Part shown: piece by piece, positions 18,401 to 26,273 of the stretch
Position numbering within the stretch: position 1 is the first letter of the stretch
Layout of the letters: every line of letters begins with the position of its first letter
Notes under the pieces: model-generated
Database searches by the model: none
What the model saw: the letters and a program-made list of their open reading frames with translations, nothing else
Told to the model about the DNA's origin: nothing
DNA from: BD2-11 clade cluster bacterium bin43
Lineage (GTDB): Bacteria; Gemmatimonadota; Gemmatimonadetes; Longimicrobiales; Gaopeijiaceae
Assembly: GCA_002238605.1 (NCBI GenBank)
Contig: MPMR01000006.1
Coordinates: 124,001-188,000 of the forward strand
Direction: 5' to 3'
Length of the DNA stretch: 64,000 nt
Made by a program: the position numbers and the translations under genes

Positions 18401-19746
18401 GCCCGCACCGCGGCGTCGGTCACGAGATCGACCCCGCGCGTCCGGCCGGCCCCGGTGTAGCTCACCCACGAGCGCGCGTAGTCGCGCCCGACCTCGCCTG
18501 CGGATCCGGACCAGCCGATATCGGCTCCGTTCCGAGTACCCGACTCGGGCGGACTCAGCGGCCGATAGCACCAGGTTCCGGAGATCGAGGCCGCGTCGAG
18601 TCGGAGCTCCCTGAGCGCATCGAGCCGACCGAGTTCGGGCGGGATATGGCCCTCAAGATTGTTGGCGACGAGGTTGAGCCCGACGACCCGTCCCTCAGGG
18701 TCGGTATCGACACCGTACCACTCCGCCAGCGGCGCGCTGCTGAGCCAGTTGCGGTTGTTCCTCCAGAAACGGCCTCCGGTCGCATCGTACACCGCCTCGA
18801 GGATCGCGCGGTCCTTGGCAGAGCCCACGAGCAGGCTGACCGTTACCGCGGCGCTCCCCGACACGGACCCGGTCGTGGCCGTCACCACACCGGTCCCCTC
18901 GTGGACCGCGGTCACCAGCCCCGAGGCGCTCACCTGCGCCGCCCCCCGGTCGCTCGACCACTCGAATTCGGTGCCGGACACCTCCCTCCCGTTCGCGTCC
19001 AGCGCCCTGGCATTGAGCTGAGCCGTGTTGCCGATTGAGAAGAGCGTCACCCAGCCGGGCACGACCTGCACCTCCGCCACGCTCTGTTCCACGTGGATCG
19101 TCGCGTTGCCGGACACGGTCCCGGTCGTGGCCGTCACCACCGCGCTCCCGTTGCGCACCGCGGTCACAAGCCCGTCCTTGTCGACTGCGGTCGCCGAATC
19201 GGTGCTCGACCATTCGAACACGTGTCTCCCCGGCACGGCCCGACCTCTCGAGTCGACCGCCTCGGCCGTCAGCTGCAGCGTGTCGCCGATGGCAATGAGC
19301 GTTGCCGAGTCGGGCGACACCCGCACCTGCGCCACCGTCTGCTCGACGGTGACGGCGGCGACGCCGGTCGCCGCACCGCTCGCGGCCGTCACCACCGCGC
19401 TCCCGTTCCCTGCTGCCGTAACCAGCCCGAAGCCGTCCACCCGCACCACCGATCCGTCGGTGGAGGTGTACGCGATCGGGACCCCGGTCATGGCGGCGCC
19501 GTTCTGGTCGAACACCGTGGCGGCGAATCGAATCGTGTCGCCCAGCGCGTCCAGGGTCACCGACGACGGTTCCAGCGTGATGGTCGTGGCGACCAGCCCG
19601 GGCGGCGGCGGGGGAGCCAGCACCGCGGGCGCTTCGTCACCGCAGCTGACGACCAGGCACAGGACGGCGACCAGACCGAAGGCGATCGGCCGGCGGCTCT
19701 TCGACGAGGTACGGGCTGCGGCGCGGGTCGACGGAGCGACGCGCAT
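15451..19746 (-). CDS. Large lipoprotein: three BIG2 domains, LRR arrays and a metzincin protease
   Basis: 1431 residues. A lipobox (LCLVVSCGDE) near residue 35 predicts membrane anchoring. Residues about 55-310 hold three bacterial Ig-like BIG2 repeats, each ending near GLVTAxxxGxAVVTA. Two leucine-rich-repeat arrays follow (about 330-760 and 790-960), with the ~24-residue plant-like pattern LxxLxLxxNxLxGxIPPELGxL. Each array is introduced by a cap of the form DATGG-FWRNNRNWL. Near residue 1186 is HELGHSMSLMH, the full HExxHxxxxxH zinc motif, and about 50 residues later DLMSYCHP fits the Met-turn, so the C-terminal part is a metzincin metalloprotease. The stop of the upstream oxidoreductase is immediately adjacent. 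The target is unknown; the LRRs probably select a protein partner outside the cell. Confidence 0.85.
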   Translation of the reverse strand: MRVAPSTRAAARTSSKSRRPIAFGLVAVLCLVVSCGDEAPAVLAPPPPPGLVATTITLEPSSVTLDALGDTIRFAATVFDQNGAAMTGVPIAYTSTDGSVVRVDGFGLVTAAGNGSAVVTAASGAATGVAAVTVEQTVAQVRVSPDSATLIAIGDTLQLTAEAVDSRGRAVPGRHVFEWSSTDSATAVDKDGLVTAVRNGSAVVTATTGTVSGNATIHVEQSVAEVQVVPGWVTLFSIGNTAQLNARALDANGREVSGTEFEWSSDRGAAQVSASGLVTAVHEGTGVVTATTGSVSGSAAVTVSLLVGSAKDRAILEAVYDATGGRFWRNNRNWLSSAPLAEWYGVDTDPEGRVVGLNLVANNLEGHIPPELGRLDALRELRLDAASISGTWCYRPLSPPESGTRNGADIGWSGSAGEVGRDYARSWVSYTGAGRTRGVDLVTDAAVRAPLGSGAGLGNGGSGLTGRIPPELGELANLETLSLDLNALSGSIPPELGRLANLRTLSLSRNRLTGTLPTELGNLTRLERLDLAVSYDLTLTPPRPRYVLSGPLPPELGNLVNLKELDLRGHKFTGTLPPVFGRLAGLEYLLLTCNLLSGPVPPVLRQLRQLRHLDLSGNQFEGAIPGWLHELADLEYLDFDSNYFLTGPIPTSVTRLTELVTLRLGTNRLFGPIPPRLGRLSRLESLAVGNNLLTGALPRQLGDLRNLEYLSVFRNAGLNGALPRELMQAPLGDFNWQATGLCAPRDRVFQSWLAGILNHQAGPGCTLPPREVFSHFFEATGGADWTNNANWLRDAPVASWFGVTVEDSLLTALDLADNGLSGRLPGAVGDFLDLKRLDLADNALTSRIPADLGNLKEIGALDLSGNGFSGPVPRDLALLGELERLDLSDNELEGALPGILTSLRSLADFNWSGSGACAPEVAWFQTWLESMPTRTGPTCDGLFSVSVAEAHLSQAAQGVGGGVPLIAGRRGLVRVLATADRANDFRPGARAAFVVDGREAHAAEMVLGSSRGLAESLPGRPDQWYQAAIPAAALRPGVEMTLQIDPDSTMPRAALDQVRLPLDVREVPPLELTIVPVVTGSSADADVLEWIQDADAPPVKFMRAVLPVGELELTVREPLTIASAPDASSGAEWIVILEDIELLRKAEGGRGYWYGVVNRDGDEGIRGIALVEGRVALGVPDAEVFAHELGHSMSLMHSPCGNPWQVDPDYPYPDGSIGVLGYDVRSEELVDSATHDLMSYCHPQWISDYNFRKALEYRIRSETGSRALAARDEPRGSRLLLWGHVSAEGELHLDPSFVLDAPAQLPSGPGPYRVEGIAGDGSSAFALDFDMELVSEGGGSFLFLVPFDEERIASLERIVLSGPEGATALERGTRAPPVAIVMDRATGRIRSILRGEAAAAAGATVAADARSGAAPRERVLVSHGLPEPLPR

Positions 19747-21150
19747 TCAGACGAGCCTCATGTCGTCGGGATCCCAGCGTACGATCCGGTCCTCGAAATA
19801 GCTGAGGTTGCAGGCGAGCGCCGGAGCCGCCGCGCGCAGGCCGAAGGTTGCGTCCTCCATGACCGCCGGGCCGCCCCGGATCGCCTGGAAGAAGTTGAAG
19901 AAGTGATCGACGTGCGCGCCCCGGTAGCCGCGCTCGACCTCGTAGCGGGCCTCGGCGGGCGGCAGCATGCGCACGCGCCCCGGGAGGCCGCCCTCCTCCG
20001 CGGCCGCTTCGGCCATCTTCTCCTGCGAGAAGGCGTCCATGGGGTCGACCGCGACGTTCTTGCGCAGCACCACCTCGGTCCAGGTCACGTCCATGGCGCC
20101 CTCGCTTCCAACCAGCCTCAGGAAGGTGCTGCCGGAGGTGCCATCCACGAAGTTGACCCGCAGGGAGAGATTGAACCCGGGATGCGTGTCCGACTCCGGG
20201 TAGTCGAAGACGCCCAGGAGCACGTCCGGCACCTCGCGCCCGTCCTTCCAGTAGCGCAGCCCCCCGGCGGCCTGGATGCGCGTCGGACCGCGCGAACCGA
20301 CCACGAAATGGAGGCTCGAGAAGAGATGGACGAAGAGGTCGCCGGCGACCCCCGTGCCATAGTCGCGATAGTTGCGCCAGCGGAAAACCCGCAGGGGATC
20401 GTAGGGACGGTCCGGGGCCGGCCCCAGAAAGCGTTCCCAGTCAACGGTCTCGTCCGAGGCGTCGGCCGGGATCGGGTACTGCCATGCCCCGATGGGATCG
20501 TTGCGCGCCCAGAAGCCCTCGGCGTAATTCAGCTCGCCGATCGCGCCCTCCTCGTACAGCTCCCTGGCCTTCTCGTTGCCGAGCGAGCTCATCCCCTGGC
20601 TGCCCACCTGAAATACCTGTCCCGACTCCTCCTGGGCGCGGATCAGATCGTGGCCTTCGGCGATGTCGTGCACCATCGGCTTCTCGCAGTAGACCGCCTT
20701 CCCTGCCCTGAGCGCTTCAATCGAGATGGGCTGATGCCAGTGGTCCGGCGTGCCCACGATGACCGCGTCGATGTCGTCGCGGGCGAGGACTTCCCGGTAG
20801 TCGCGCGTGGTGAGGATGTCGCCGTGGCGCTCGCGGGCGGCATCGAGACGGCCGTCGAAAATGTCGCACGCGGCCACGAGTTCGACGCCGGGGATGCGCA
20901 GTGCCGTCTCCACGTCCGCCATGCCCATCCCGCCCGCGCCGATGACGGCCAGGCCGACGCGGTCGGACGGGACGACCTGGTTGGGCTGGGCTTCGCCCGG
21001 CGGGGGCACGTGCCGGGACATCCGGTGAACCGTGCGCGCTTCCTCCCCCGCGAGCAGGGTGGGCAGGCCCGCGGCCGCCGCCGAACCGGCCGCGACGGTC
21101 CTGACGAAATCCCGCCGGCTGCGGGAGGTGTTTCTTCTGGCTTCGCTCAT
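19747..21150 (-). CDS. Tat-exported Gfo/Idh/MocA-family oxidoreductase
   Basis: A 467-residue protein if started at 21150; an in-frame ATG at 21195 is possible, and neither has a clear ribosome-binding site. The N-terminus MSEARRNTSRSRRDFVRTVA is a twin-arginine signal. The Rossmann motif is VGLAVIGAGGMG, and EKP in AVYCEKPMVHD is the family's conserved catalytic-lysine motif. Members oxidise or reduce sugar hydroxyls with bound NAD(P). Export by Tat with cofactor is common in this family. Directly upstream of the LRR-metzincin and DUF1080 genes, it may form 3-keto sugars for the DUF1080 protein (inference). Confidence 0.87.
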   Translation of the reverse strand: MSEARRNTSRSRRDFVRTVAAGSAAAAGLPTLLAGEEARTVHRMSRHVPPPGEAQPNQVVPSDRVGLAVIGAGGMGMADVETALRIPGVELVAACDIFDGRLDAARERHGDILTTRDYREVLARDDIDAVIVGTPDHWHQPISIEALRAGKAVYCEKPMVHDIAEGHDLIRAQEESGQVFQVGSQGMSSLGNEKARELYEEGAIGELNYAEGFWARNDPIGAWQYPIPADASDETVDWERFLGPAPDRPYDPLRVFRWRNYRDYGTGVAGDLFVHLFSSLHFVVGSRGPTRIQAAGGLRYWKDGREVPDVLLGVFDYPESDTHPGFNLSLRVNFVDGTSGSTFLRLVGSEGAMDVTWTEVVLRKNVAVDPMDAFSQEKMAEAAAEEGGLPGRVRMLPPAEARYEVERGYRGAHVDHFFNFFQAIRGGPAVMEDATFGLRAAAPALACNLSYFEDRIVRWDPDDMRLV

Positions 21151-21521
21151 GATGAAGACGGGTTGGGGATCCGCGCGGGCCATCTCGCCCGACATCAGCC
21201 TGATAAGATACCCAAGTACCGACTACGTCGCCAAATACGGAGACTTCAGTGTGGAGGGGACGTGCGGCACGGCGCCGCGTGTCGCACCGGCTACAACAGC
21301 CACCTGATTGCGAAGCGGACGGTCCGCCACGCCGCCTCCTTTGACACCGAGCACCAGAACGACGACCGCAGGCAGGCAAGATAGCGCACCGAACGGGGTT
21401 GTCGCAGGCATTCTCCCGGTCACTCGAGTGCCCGCCGGACGGGCGTGGCCTCCACCGCCCTGCCACGCCGGACCGGGTCATCGGCTTGCAGATGCCGGAC
21501 GCGTCAACCCATTGTGCCGTC
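21151..21521. other. 371-bp divergent interval holding an SDR gene fragment
   Basis: The interval separates the oxidoreductase gene (minus) from a beta-propeller lipoprotein gene (plus) and must hold both promoters. Part of it, 21271-21340, is a truncated copy of a short-chain dehydrogenase gene start, listed separately. Nothing else recognisable is seen. Confidence 0.6.
21271..21340 (-). pseudogene. Truncated duplicate of an SDR gene start
   Basis: A GTG at 21330 preceded by GGAGG opens a frame ADRPLRNQVAVVAGATRGA that then diverges. It mirrors the N-terminus of the intact SDR at 27281 (PERPLHDQVAVVAGATRGAG). By eye about 80% of nucleotides match over ~60 bp, including the ribosome-binding site. 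Only the first NAD(P)-binding segment survives. Confidence 0.6.
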
Positions 21522-22748
21522 ATGAGGACGAGACTGATGGCGGCCCTGGCGGTTGTCTCGACGGCCGCATTCGGGTGCGGTCCGGATTCGACCGGAACCG
21601 GAGCGTGGGCGGGCACCGTCTACGACAGCGCCGGCATCACGGTGGTCGCGAACCCCGAGTCCGGCCTGTGGACGGAGGCCACGGCGTGGAGGCTCGAAGA
21701 GGAGCTGCGCATCGGCGTGGTGGAGGGCGATCCGATGCGGGAGTTCGGGTCGATCGCCGGCCTGGCCGTCGACGGGGAGGGCCGAATCCATGTCCTCGAC
21801 GGGATGGCCCGCGAAATCCGGATCTTCGACGCGCGGGGGGAATTCGTCACTGCATTCGGTCGACGGGGCAGCGGCCCAGGCGAGCTGAACTCGCCGTCCG
21901 CCGTGCTCATCGGCAGGGGTGACACGATTCTGATACCGGATGTCAGCAATGGACAGGTGCAGCGGTTCCTGACGGATGGTTCTCCGGCGGGCCAGTTCCC
22001 GATGTACCTGGCCGGCGGCATCCCCGTGGACTGGCACGCCCGCGATGGGCTGCTTCTGGAAGACTTCCGGCCACATCCCTCAACGGCCAACGGCGACCTG
22101 CCGCCCTACCTGGTGCTGCTCCGGGACAGTGGCGGCGAGGTCCTCGACACGCTGCTCGAAATGGAGAGCGCCGGGGCGCTGGAGTATCGAAACGGCGTGG
22201 CGTACATGGTAGCGTTTTCGCCCCAGCCGAGGTGGGTATTGCTCGACGATGGACGCCTGGCGAGCGGACGTCTTTCGGCTTACCGCTTTGAGATTCGGGA
22301 CCCGAATGGTCGACTGGAGCGCGTCGTCACGAAGTCCTTCGAGCGGTCGCCGCTGCGCGACTCCGACCGGCGGGCCCTGCGCGAGCACATACGCGCGTCC
22401 TACGGGCGAGGGCCTCTGTCTGCGGATAGGGAACACTTGATCCGCACCATGGAGTTCGGAACTCATTTTCCGGCGTTTGCAACGCTCTTCGGCGGCCCCC
22501 ACGGAACGCTCTGGGTCCAACAGGCGCTTCAGGTCTCATCATTCGAACCCGACGACATGGCAAGGTTCGGTCTCCACGCCTTCGCCACACCGGAGTACGA
22601 CATCTTCGACCGAGAGGGACGTTACCTCGGCACGATGACGCCCCCAAAGGGTTTCTCCCCAATGCTGGCCCATGGGGAATACCTCTACGGGGTGCAGGGC
22701 GATGATCTCGGCGTGCCCCACGTCGTGCGCTTGCGCGTCCTGCGGTGA
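21522..22748 (+). CDS. 6-bladed beta-propeller lipoprotein
   Basis: A 408-residue protein with start ATG at 21522. The N-terminus MRTRLMAALAVVSTAAFGC is a lipoprotein-type signal, though Phe at -2 is atypical. The body has NHL/TolB-like strands: GSIAGLAVDGEGRIHVLDGMAREIRIFDARGEFV and FGRRGSGPGELNSPSAVLI, the pattern of 6-bladed beta-propeller proteins that are very numerous in Gemmatimonadota and Bacteroidota. No catalytic residues are evident, so it probably binds a ligand or another protein at the cell surface. It converges on a zinc-finger hypothetical gene across an AT-rich repeat. Confidence 0.75.
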   Translation: MRTRLMAALAVVSTAAFGCGPDSTGTGAWAGTVYDSAGITVVANPESGLWTEATAWRLEEELRIGVVEGDPMREFGSIAGLAVDGEGRIHVLDGMAREIRIFDARGEFVTAFGRRGSGPGELNSPSAVLIGRGDTILIPDVSNGQVQRFLTDGSPAGQFPMYLAGGIPVDWHARDGLLLEDFRPHPSTANGDLPPYLVLLRDSGGEVLDTLLEMESAGALEYRNGVAYMVAFSPQPRWVLLDDGRLASGRLSAYRFEIRDPNGRLERVVTKSFERSPLRDSDRRALREHIRASYGRGPLSADREHLIRTMEFGTHFPAFATLFGGPHGTLWVQQALQVSSFEPDDMARFGLHAFATPEYDIFDREGRYLGTMTPPKGFSPMLAHGEYLYGVQGDDLGVPHVVRLRVLR

Positions 22749-22803
22749 AACTTCGCTACCCGGGCGCGGCTCTCCGCTCAGGACAAGGATAGCAAATCCA
22801 TAC

Positions 22804-22867
22804 TATAATAGATATATACTATAGTAGGTATATAATATGATAGATATATGTTATGATAGACAGATAT
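22804..22867. repeat. AT-rich tandem repeat, four 16-bp units
   Basis: Units start at 22804, 22820, 22836 and 22852: TATAATAGATATATAC, TATAGTAGGTATATAA, TATGATAGATATATGT and TATGATAGACAGATAT, followed by a partial TATAG. The block is almost free of GC in a strongly GC-rich region and lies between two convergent genes. Confidence 0.85.
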
Positions 22868-22882
22868 TATAGACCGTTTGCA

Positions 22883-23905
22883 TCAAGGCGCCGTCCCACG
22901 CCCGGAACGCTCATCCAGCCGTTCTGCGTCACCCTTCGGCAACAGCAGCCGATCAGCGATCGCGGCGATCTCCTCCGCCTCGCGCCAGGCCTGCTCCAGC
23001 CTCCACAGCTCGCCCTCGAGCGCCCGGCGCTCATCCTCCTCATGGAGGGCCATCTCCAGCGCGAGTCGGACGGGACCGGGCATCCTGACGAGGGAGCCGG
23101 GAGCCCCCAGGCGAAGATAACCCTCGCTTCGGACCGCGATCTGCTCGAGGAATGCCTCTGCGTGCCCCTGTTCGCTGATCCGCGAGACGGCGGCCTCTAC
23201 CGTGCGGGCCTTGCCGCCAAGGGCGTTGAGCGTCGGGAGCGTCGCTCTGAGAACGCGCCGCGCATCCTCCCCCTCAAACCACTCCGCGGTAGTGATGTCG
23301 AAGCGCTGAGGCAGCGCCTGAACGCGAAAGGGGTTGTCGTCGTCGGTCGGTCGGATGCGGGTCTCGCGAACACCGCTGCGGCTCATCCGCCTGAGCCGTC
23401 CATCTTCCGGCCGGAAGCGGATTGTGGGCCGAAGGAAGTTCAGAAGATTCACCCAGTGCGCTCCCTCGAAGGCCACGAGCGCACCCAGGGCACCTCCCGC
23501 GGCGCCGGCGACAGCCACGCCGCCGGCCAGCCCGACGCCGGCCGCGGTCCATCTCACGATGCTGCGTCTCCGCCTGCGACCGAACTGGTCCCCGTAGCGC
23601 CAGGCGGCGAATTCCGGCCGCAATGGCTTTCCGATCCGCACCAGTTCCAGTCCCTCGAGGTGGCGCGCCAGGCCGATGTTCTCCGAAGACATGCGCATGC
23701 GCGTCTCGCGAAAGAGCTTTTCGCACGCCTCGACCGCTTCCCAGCGTTCCTCGAGCGGCGTCAGGTTCCAGCGTTCGCACCCCCGGCACACAACCCAGAG
23801 ACGTCCCCTGGCCGCATCGAAGGCCAGCCTGCGCCCCACCGGAAACCTCTCGACAACCTCGTTGGCGCCCAGGGGCCGCTTGCAGAACATGCATGTGGTG
23901 TACAT
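22883..23905 (-). CDS. Hypothetical membrane protein with N-terminal zinc-ribbon-like cysteines
   Basis: A 340-residue protein I do not recognise. The N-terminus has CMFCKRPL and, about 35 residues on, CRGCERW, two CxxC knuckles that could bind zinc. A basic stretch (GRRRRRSIVRW) precedes a Gly/Ala-rich hydrophobic segment (AAGVGLAGGVAVAGAAGGALGA), a possible single membrane span or hairpin. The C-terminal ~100 residues are charged and helical (LALEMALHEEDERRALEGEL), probably coiled coil. The start ATG at 23905 follows GGGA by about 6 nt. The role is unknown. Confidence 0.7.
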   Translation of the reverse strand: MYTTCMFCKRPLGANEVVERFPVGRRLAFDAARGRLWVVCRGCERWNLTPLEERWEAVEACEKLFRETRMRMSSENIGLARHLEGLELVRIGKPLRPEFAAWRYGDQFGRRRRRSIVRWTAAGVGLAGGVAVAGAAGGALGALVAFEGAHWVNLLNFLRPTIRFRPEDGRLRRMSRSGVRETRIRPTDDDNPFRVQALPQRFDITTAEWFEGEDARRVLRATLPTLNALGGKARTVEAAVSRISEQGHAEAFLEQIAVRSEGYLRLGAPGSLVRMPGPVRLALEMALHEEDERRALEGELWRLEQAWREAEEIAAIADRLLLPKGDAERLDERSGRGTAP

Positions 23906-24072
23906 GGCTATCCCACTTCCGCGGTTCCCGAGGCATCCAACCCCTCGACCGTCTCCCTTCCCACGCTTGTCCGAGCCCGCATCCGGCCGACCCTGAACAT
24001 TCTCGCTGGACGAATAGTACCTGCCTACGGCTGTCGAATCACCTCAGACCCCTTCAGCAGAGAGCCGACAAC

Positions 24073-25011
24073 GTGAACGAAACAGCAGTCCGGCTGTCGG
24101 GCGTCACCAAGTCGTTCGGGGCGCACACAGCAGTTTCCGACTTCGACCTCGATATCCCCCGGGGCACCATCCTCGGATTGCTCGGCCCGAACGGATCGGG
24201 CAAGACGACGACGATCCGCATGATCATGGCCATCCTCCTGCCGGACGTGGGCTCCGTCGAACTTCTCGGCGGCCCACCCGACATGAAGCGCAGGAGCCGG
24301 GTGGGATATCTCCCCGAGGAACGGGGCGTCTACCCGAAGATGAAGGTGATTGAACAGCTCGTGTTCCTCGGTGAACTCCGGGGTCTGGCGCGGCGGGATG
24401 CGCAGCGGCGGGCGGCGCAATGGCTGGATCGGCTGGGTCTCGAGGACTGGGCAGCCAAGAAGGTGCAGGACCTTTCGAAGGGGATGCAGCAGAAGGTCCA
24501 GTTCATCGGGACGATCCTTCACGACCCGGACCTCCTCATCCTCGACGAGCCCTTCAGCGGGCTTGACCCGATCAACCAGGACGTGCTGGAGTCGATCGTC
24601 CGCGAGGAGAGGGCACGCGGCAAGACCATCCTCTTCTCCACCCACCTCATGGAACAGGCGGAGCGGCTTTGCGAACGGGTCTGCATGATCTCACGGTCCC
24701 GAAAGGTGCTTGACGGCGACCTCAAGGAGCTCAAGCGGCGGGAGAGGACCGGCGCGATGGCCGTCGAATTCGAAGGCGACGCCGGCTGGCTCAACCGCGC
24801 TGGCGTCGTCGACGGCGAGAAGGTGAACGGCGCCTGGCATATTCCGCCGAACCGGATCTCCCACGACGAACTGCTCCAGGCCGCCCTGCGCGAAGGGGTG
24901 AGCCTGCGCCGCTTCGAGGTGCTGGAGCCGCGCCTGCATGAGATCTTCGTGCGCCACGCAGGGGAGGAATCGACCGAACCGGAGATGCGGCCGAAGGGAG
25001 GTGGACGGTGA
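24073..25011 (+). CDS. ABC transporter ATP-binding protein (NatA-like)
   Basis: A 312-residue ATPase. The GTG at 24073 is chosen because the conserved domain starts directly after it. Walker A is GPNGSGKT, the signature is LSKGMQQKV, Walker B is LLILDEPF and the switch histidine is in STHLMEQ. The C-terminal ~90 residues form the extension seen in NatA-type exporters. It pairs with the ABC-2 permease that starts within its stop codon. Known NatAB relatives export sodium or other compounds; the substrate here is not evident. Confidence 0.9.
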   Translation: MNETAVRLSGVTKSFGAHTAVSDFDLDIPRGTILGLLGPNGSGKTTTIRMIMAILLPDVGSVELLGGPPDMKRRSRVGYLPEERGVYPKMKVIEQLVFLGELRGLARRDAQRRAAQWLDRLGLEDWAAKKVQDLSKGMQQKVQFIGTILHDPDLLILDEPFSGLDPINQDVLESIVREERARGKTILFSTHLMEQAERLCERVCMISRSRKVLDGDLKELKRRERTGAMAVEFEGDAGWLNRAGVVDGEKVNGAWHIPPNRISHDELLQAALREGVSLRRFEVLEPRLHEIFVRHAGEESTEPEMRPKGGGR

Positions 25012-26267
25012 GGCAGGTCTGGGTAGTGCTGCGGCGGGAGTACCTGGAGCGGGTCAGGACGAGGGGGTTCATCATCGGCACGATCGCCCTTCCGCTCTTC
25101 ATGATGGGGCTGATGGGACTCAACATCTTCATCGCGGTGCAGGCCGCGGGCTCCGACCGGGAGCTGGCCCTGGCGGACTTCACGGGAAGCATCGGCGAGG
25201 AGGTGGCCGAGCGGCTCGACGGACTGGGCTACGAGATCGAGGTAGTGGGCCGGGAGGTCAGCCTGGAAGAGCTGGATCGACAGGTCATCGACGACGAACT
25301 GGAAGCCTACCTGGTGCTCGACGACCTCACGCTGTCGGAGGGAGTGTTCTCCTACCATGGCAAGGACTCGCCCGGCAGCACGCGCGTGGCCCTCTTCGAG
25401 TCCGCGGTGAACGATGTCGCGCTCGAGAGCTACCTGGCCACGATGAGCACCGGCGAGGGCCTGCGGTCGCTCATCGAAGGCGGACGGATGGAAATCGAGT
25501 CGGTAGTCGAAGGGGAAGACCCGGCGCAGGCCGAAGCGGCCCGGGTGTCGGGGATGGCCTTCGGCTTCGGAGGAGCCTTCTTTCTGTACATGGCCATGCT
25601 GCTCTACGGGGCCTTCGTGCTCCGGTCCGTACTCGACGAGAAGCGGAACCGGGTGGTGGAGGTGGTGATCTCGTCAATTACTCCGTGGCGTCTCCTGCTG
25701 GGCAAGGTACTCGGGGTGGGGTCGATGGGATTGACCCAGATGGCCATCTGGGCGGCGTGCGCGGGTATCCTGCTCCTCGTCGCGGCACCGATGATCGCGG
25801 CCCGGATCCCGAACGCAGACCTGGCGCTCGTCGCGCAGCTGCTGCCGGGGCCGGACGTCCTGCTGCTCCTCGCCGTCTTCTTCATTCTGGGCTACTTCCT
25901 CTATGCGTCGCTGTTCGCCGCGGTCGGGGCCATGTGCGCCACCGAGGAGGAGGCCGGCCAGGCCCAGTTGCCGGTGATCATGCTTCTCGTCATCCCGTTG
26001 ATCCTGCAGTCGGCCACCCTCGGGGGAAACTCGATGGCGTGGATGGACTGGGTCGCCCTCTTTCCGTTCTTCAGCCCGATCATGATGTTCCCGCGGGCGC
26101 TGGAAGGAGCGGTGCCCTGGTGGATGACGGGGCTGTCGCTCGTCTTCATGGCCGCGGCCGTGATGGGCACTTCGTGGGTCGCGGGCAGGATCTACCGCGT
26201 CGGGATTCTCATGCAGGGGAAGCGGCCCACGCTGCGCGAGCTGGTCAGGTGGGTGAGAGAGGCCTGA
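25008..26267 (+). CDS. ABC-2 type transporter permease (NatB-like)
   Basis: A 419-residue integral membrane protein. The GTG start overlaps the ATPase stop (GTGA), giving translational coupling. One membrane span near the N-terminus (FIIGTIALPLFMMGLMGL) is followed by a large extracytoplasmic region (about residues 45-180) and then five or six spans, the ABC2_membrane_3 topology. The motif VLDEKRNRVVEVVISSITPWRLLLGKVLG is the conserved family loop. It forms the channel of the exporter with the preceding ATPase. Confidence 0.9.
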   Translation: MRQVWVVLRREYLERVRTRGFIIGTIALPLFMMGLMGLNIFIAVQAAGSDRELALADFTGSIGEEVAERLDGLGYEIEVVGREVSLEELDRQVIDDELEAYLVLDDLTLSEGVFSYHGKDSPGSTRVALFESAVNDVALESYLATMSTGEGLRSLIEGGRMEIESVVEGEDPAQAEAARVSGMAFGFGGAFFLYMAMLLYGAFVLRSVLDEKRNRVVEVVISSITPWRLLLGKVLGVGSMGLTQMAIWAACAGILLLVAAPMIAARIPNADLALVAQLLPGPDVLLLLAVFFILGYFLYASLFAAVGAMCATEEEAGQAQLPVIMLLVIPLILQSATLGGNSMAWMDWVALFPFFSPIMMFPRALEGAVPWWMTGLSLVFMAAAVMGTSWVAGRIYRVGILMQGKRPTLRELVRWVREA

Positions 26268-26273
26268 TCGGGT

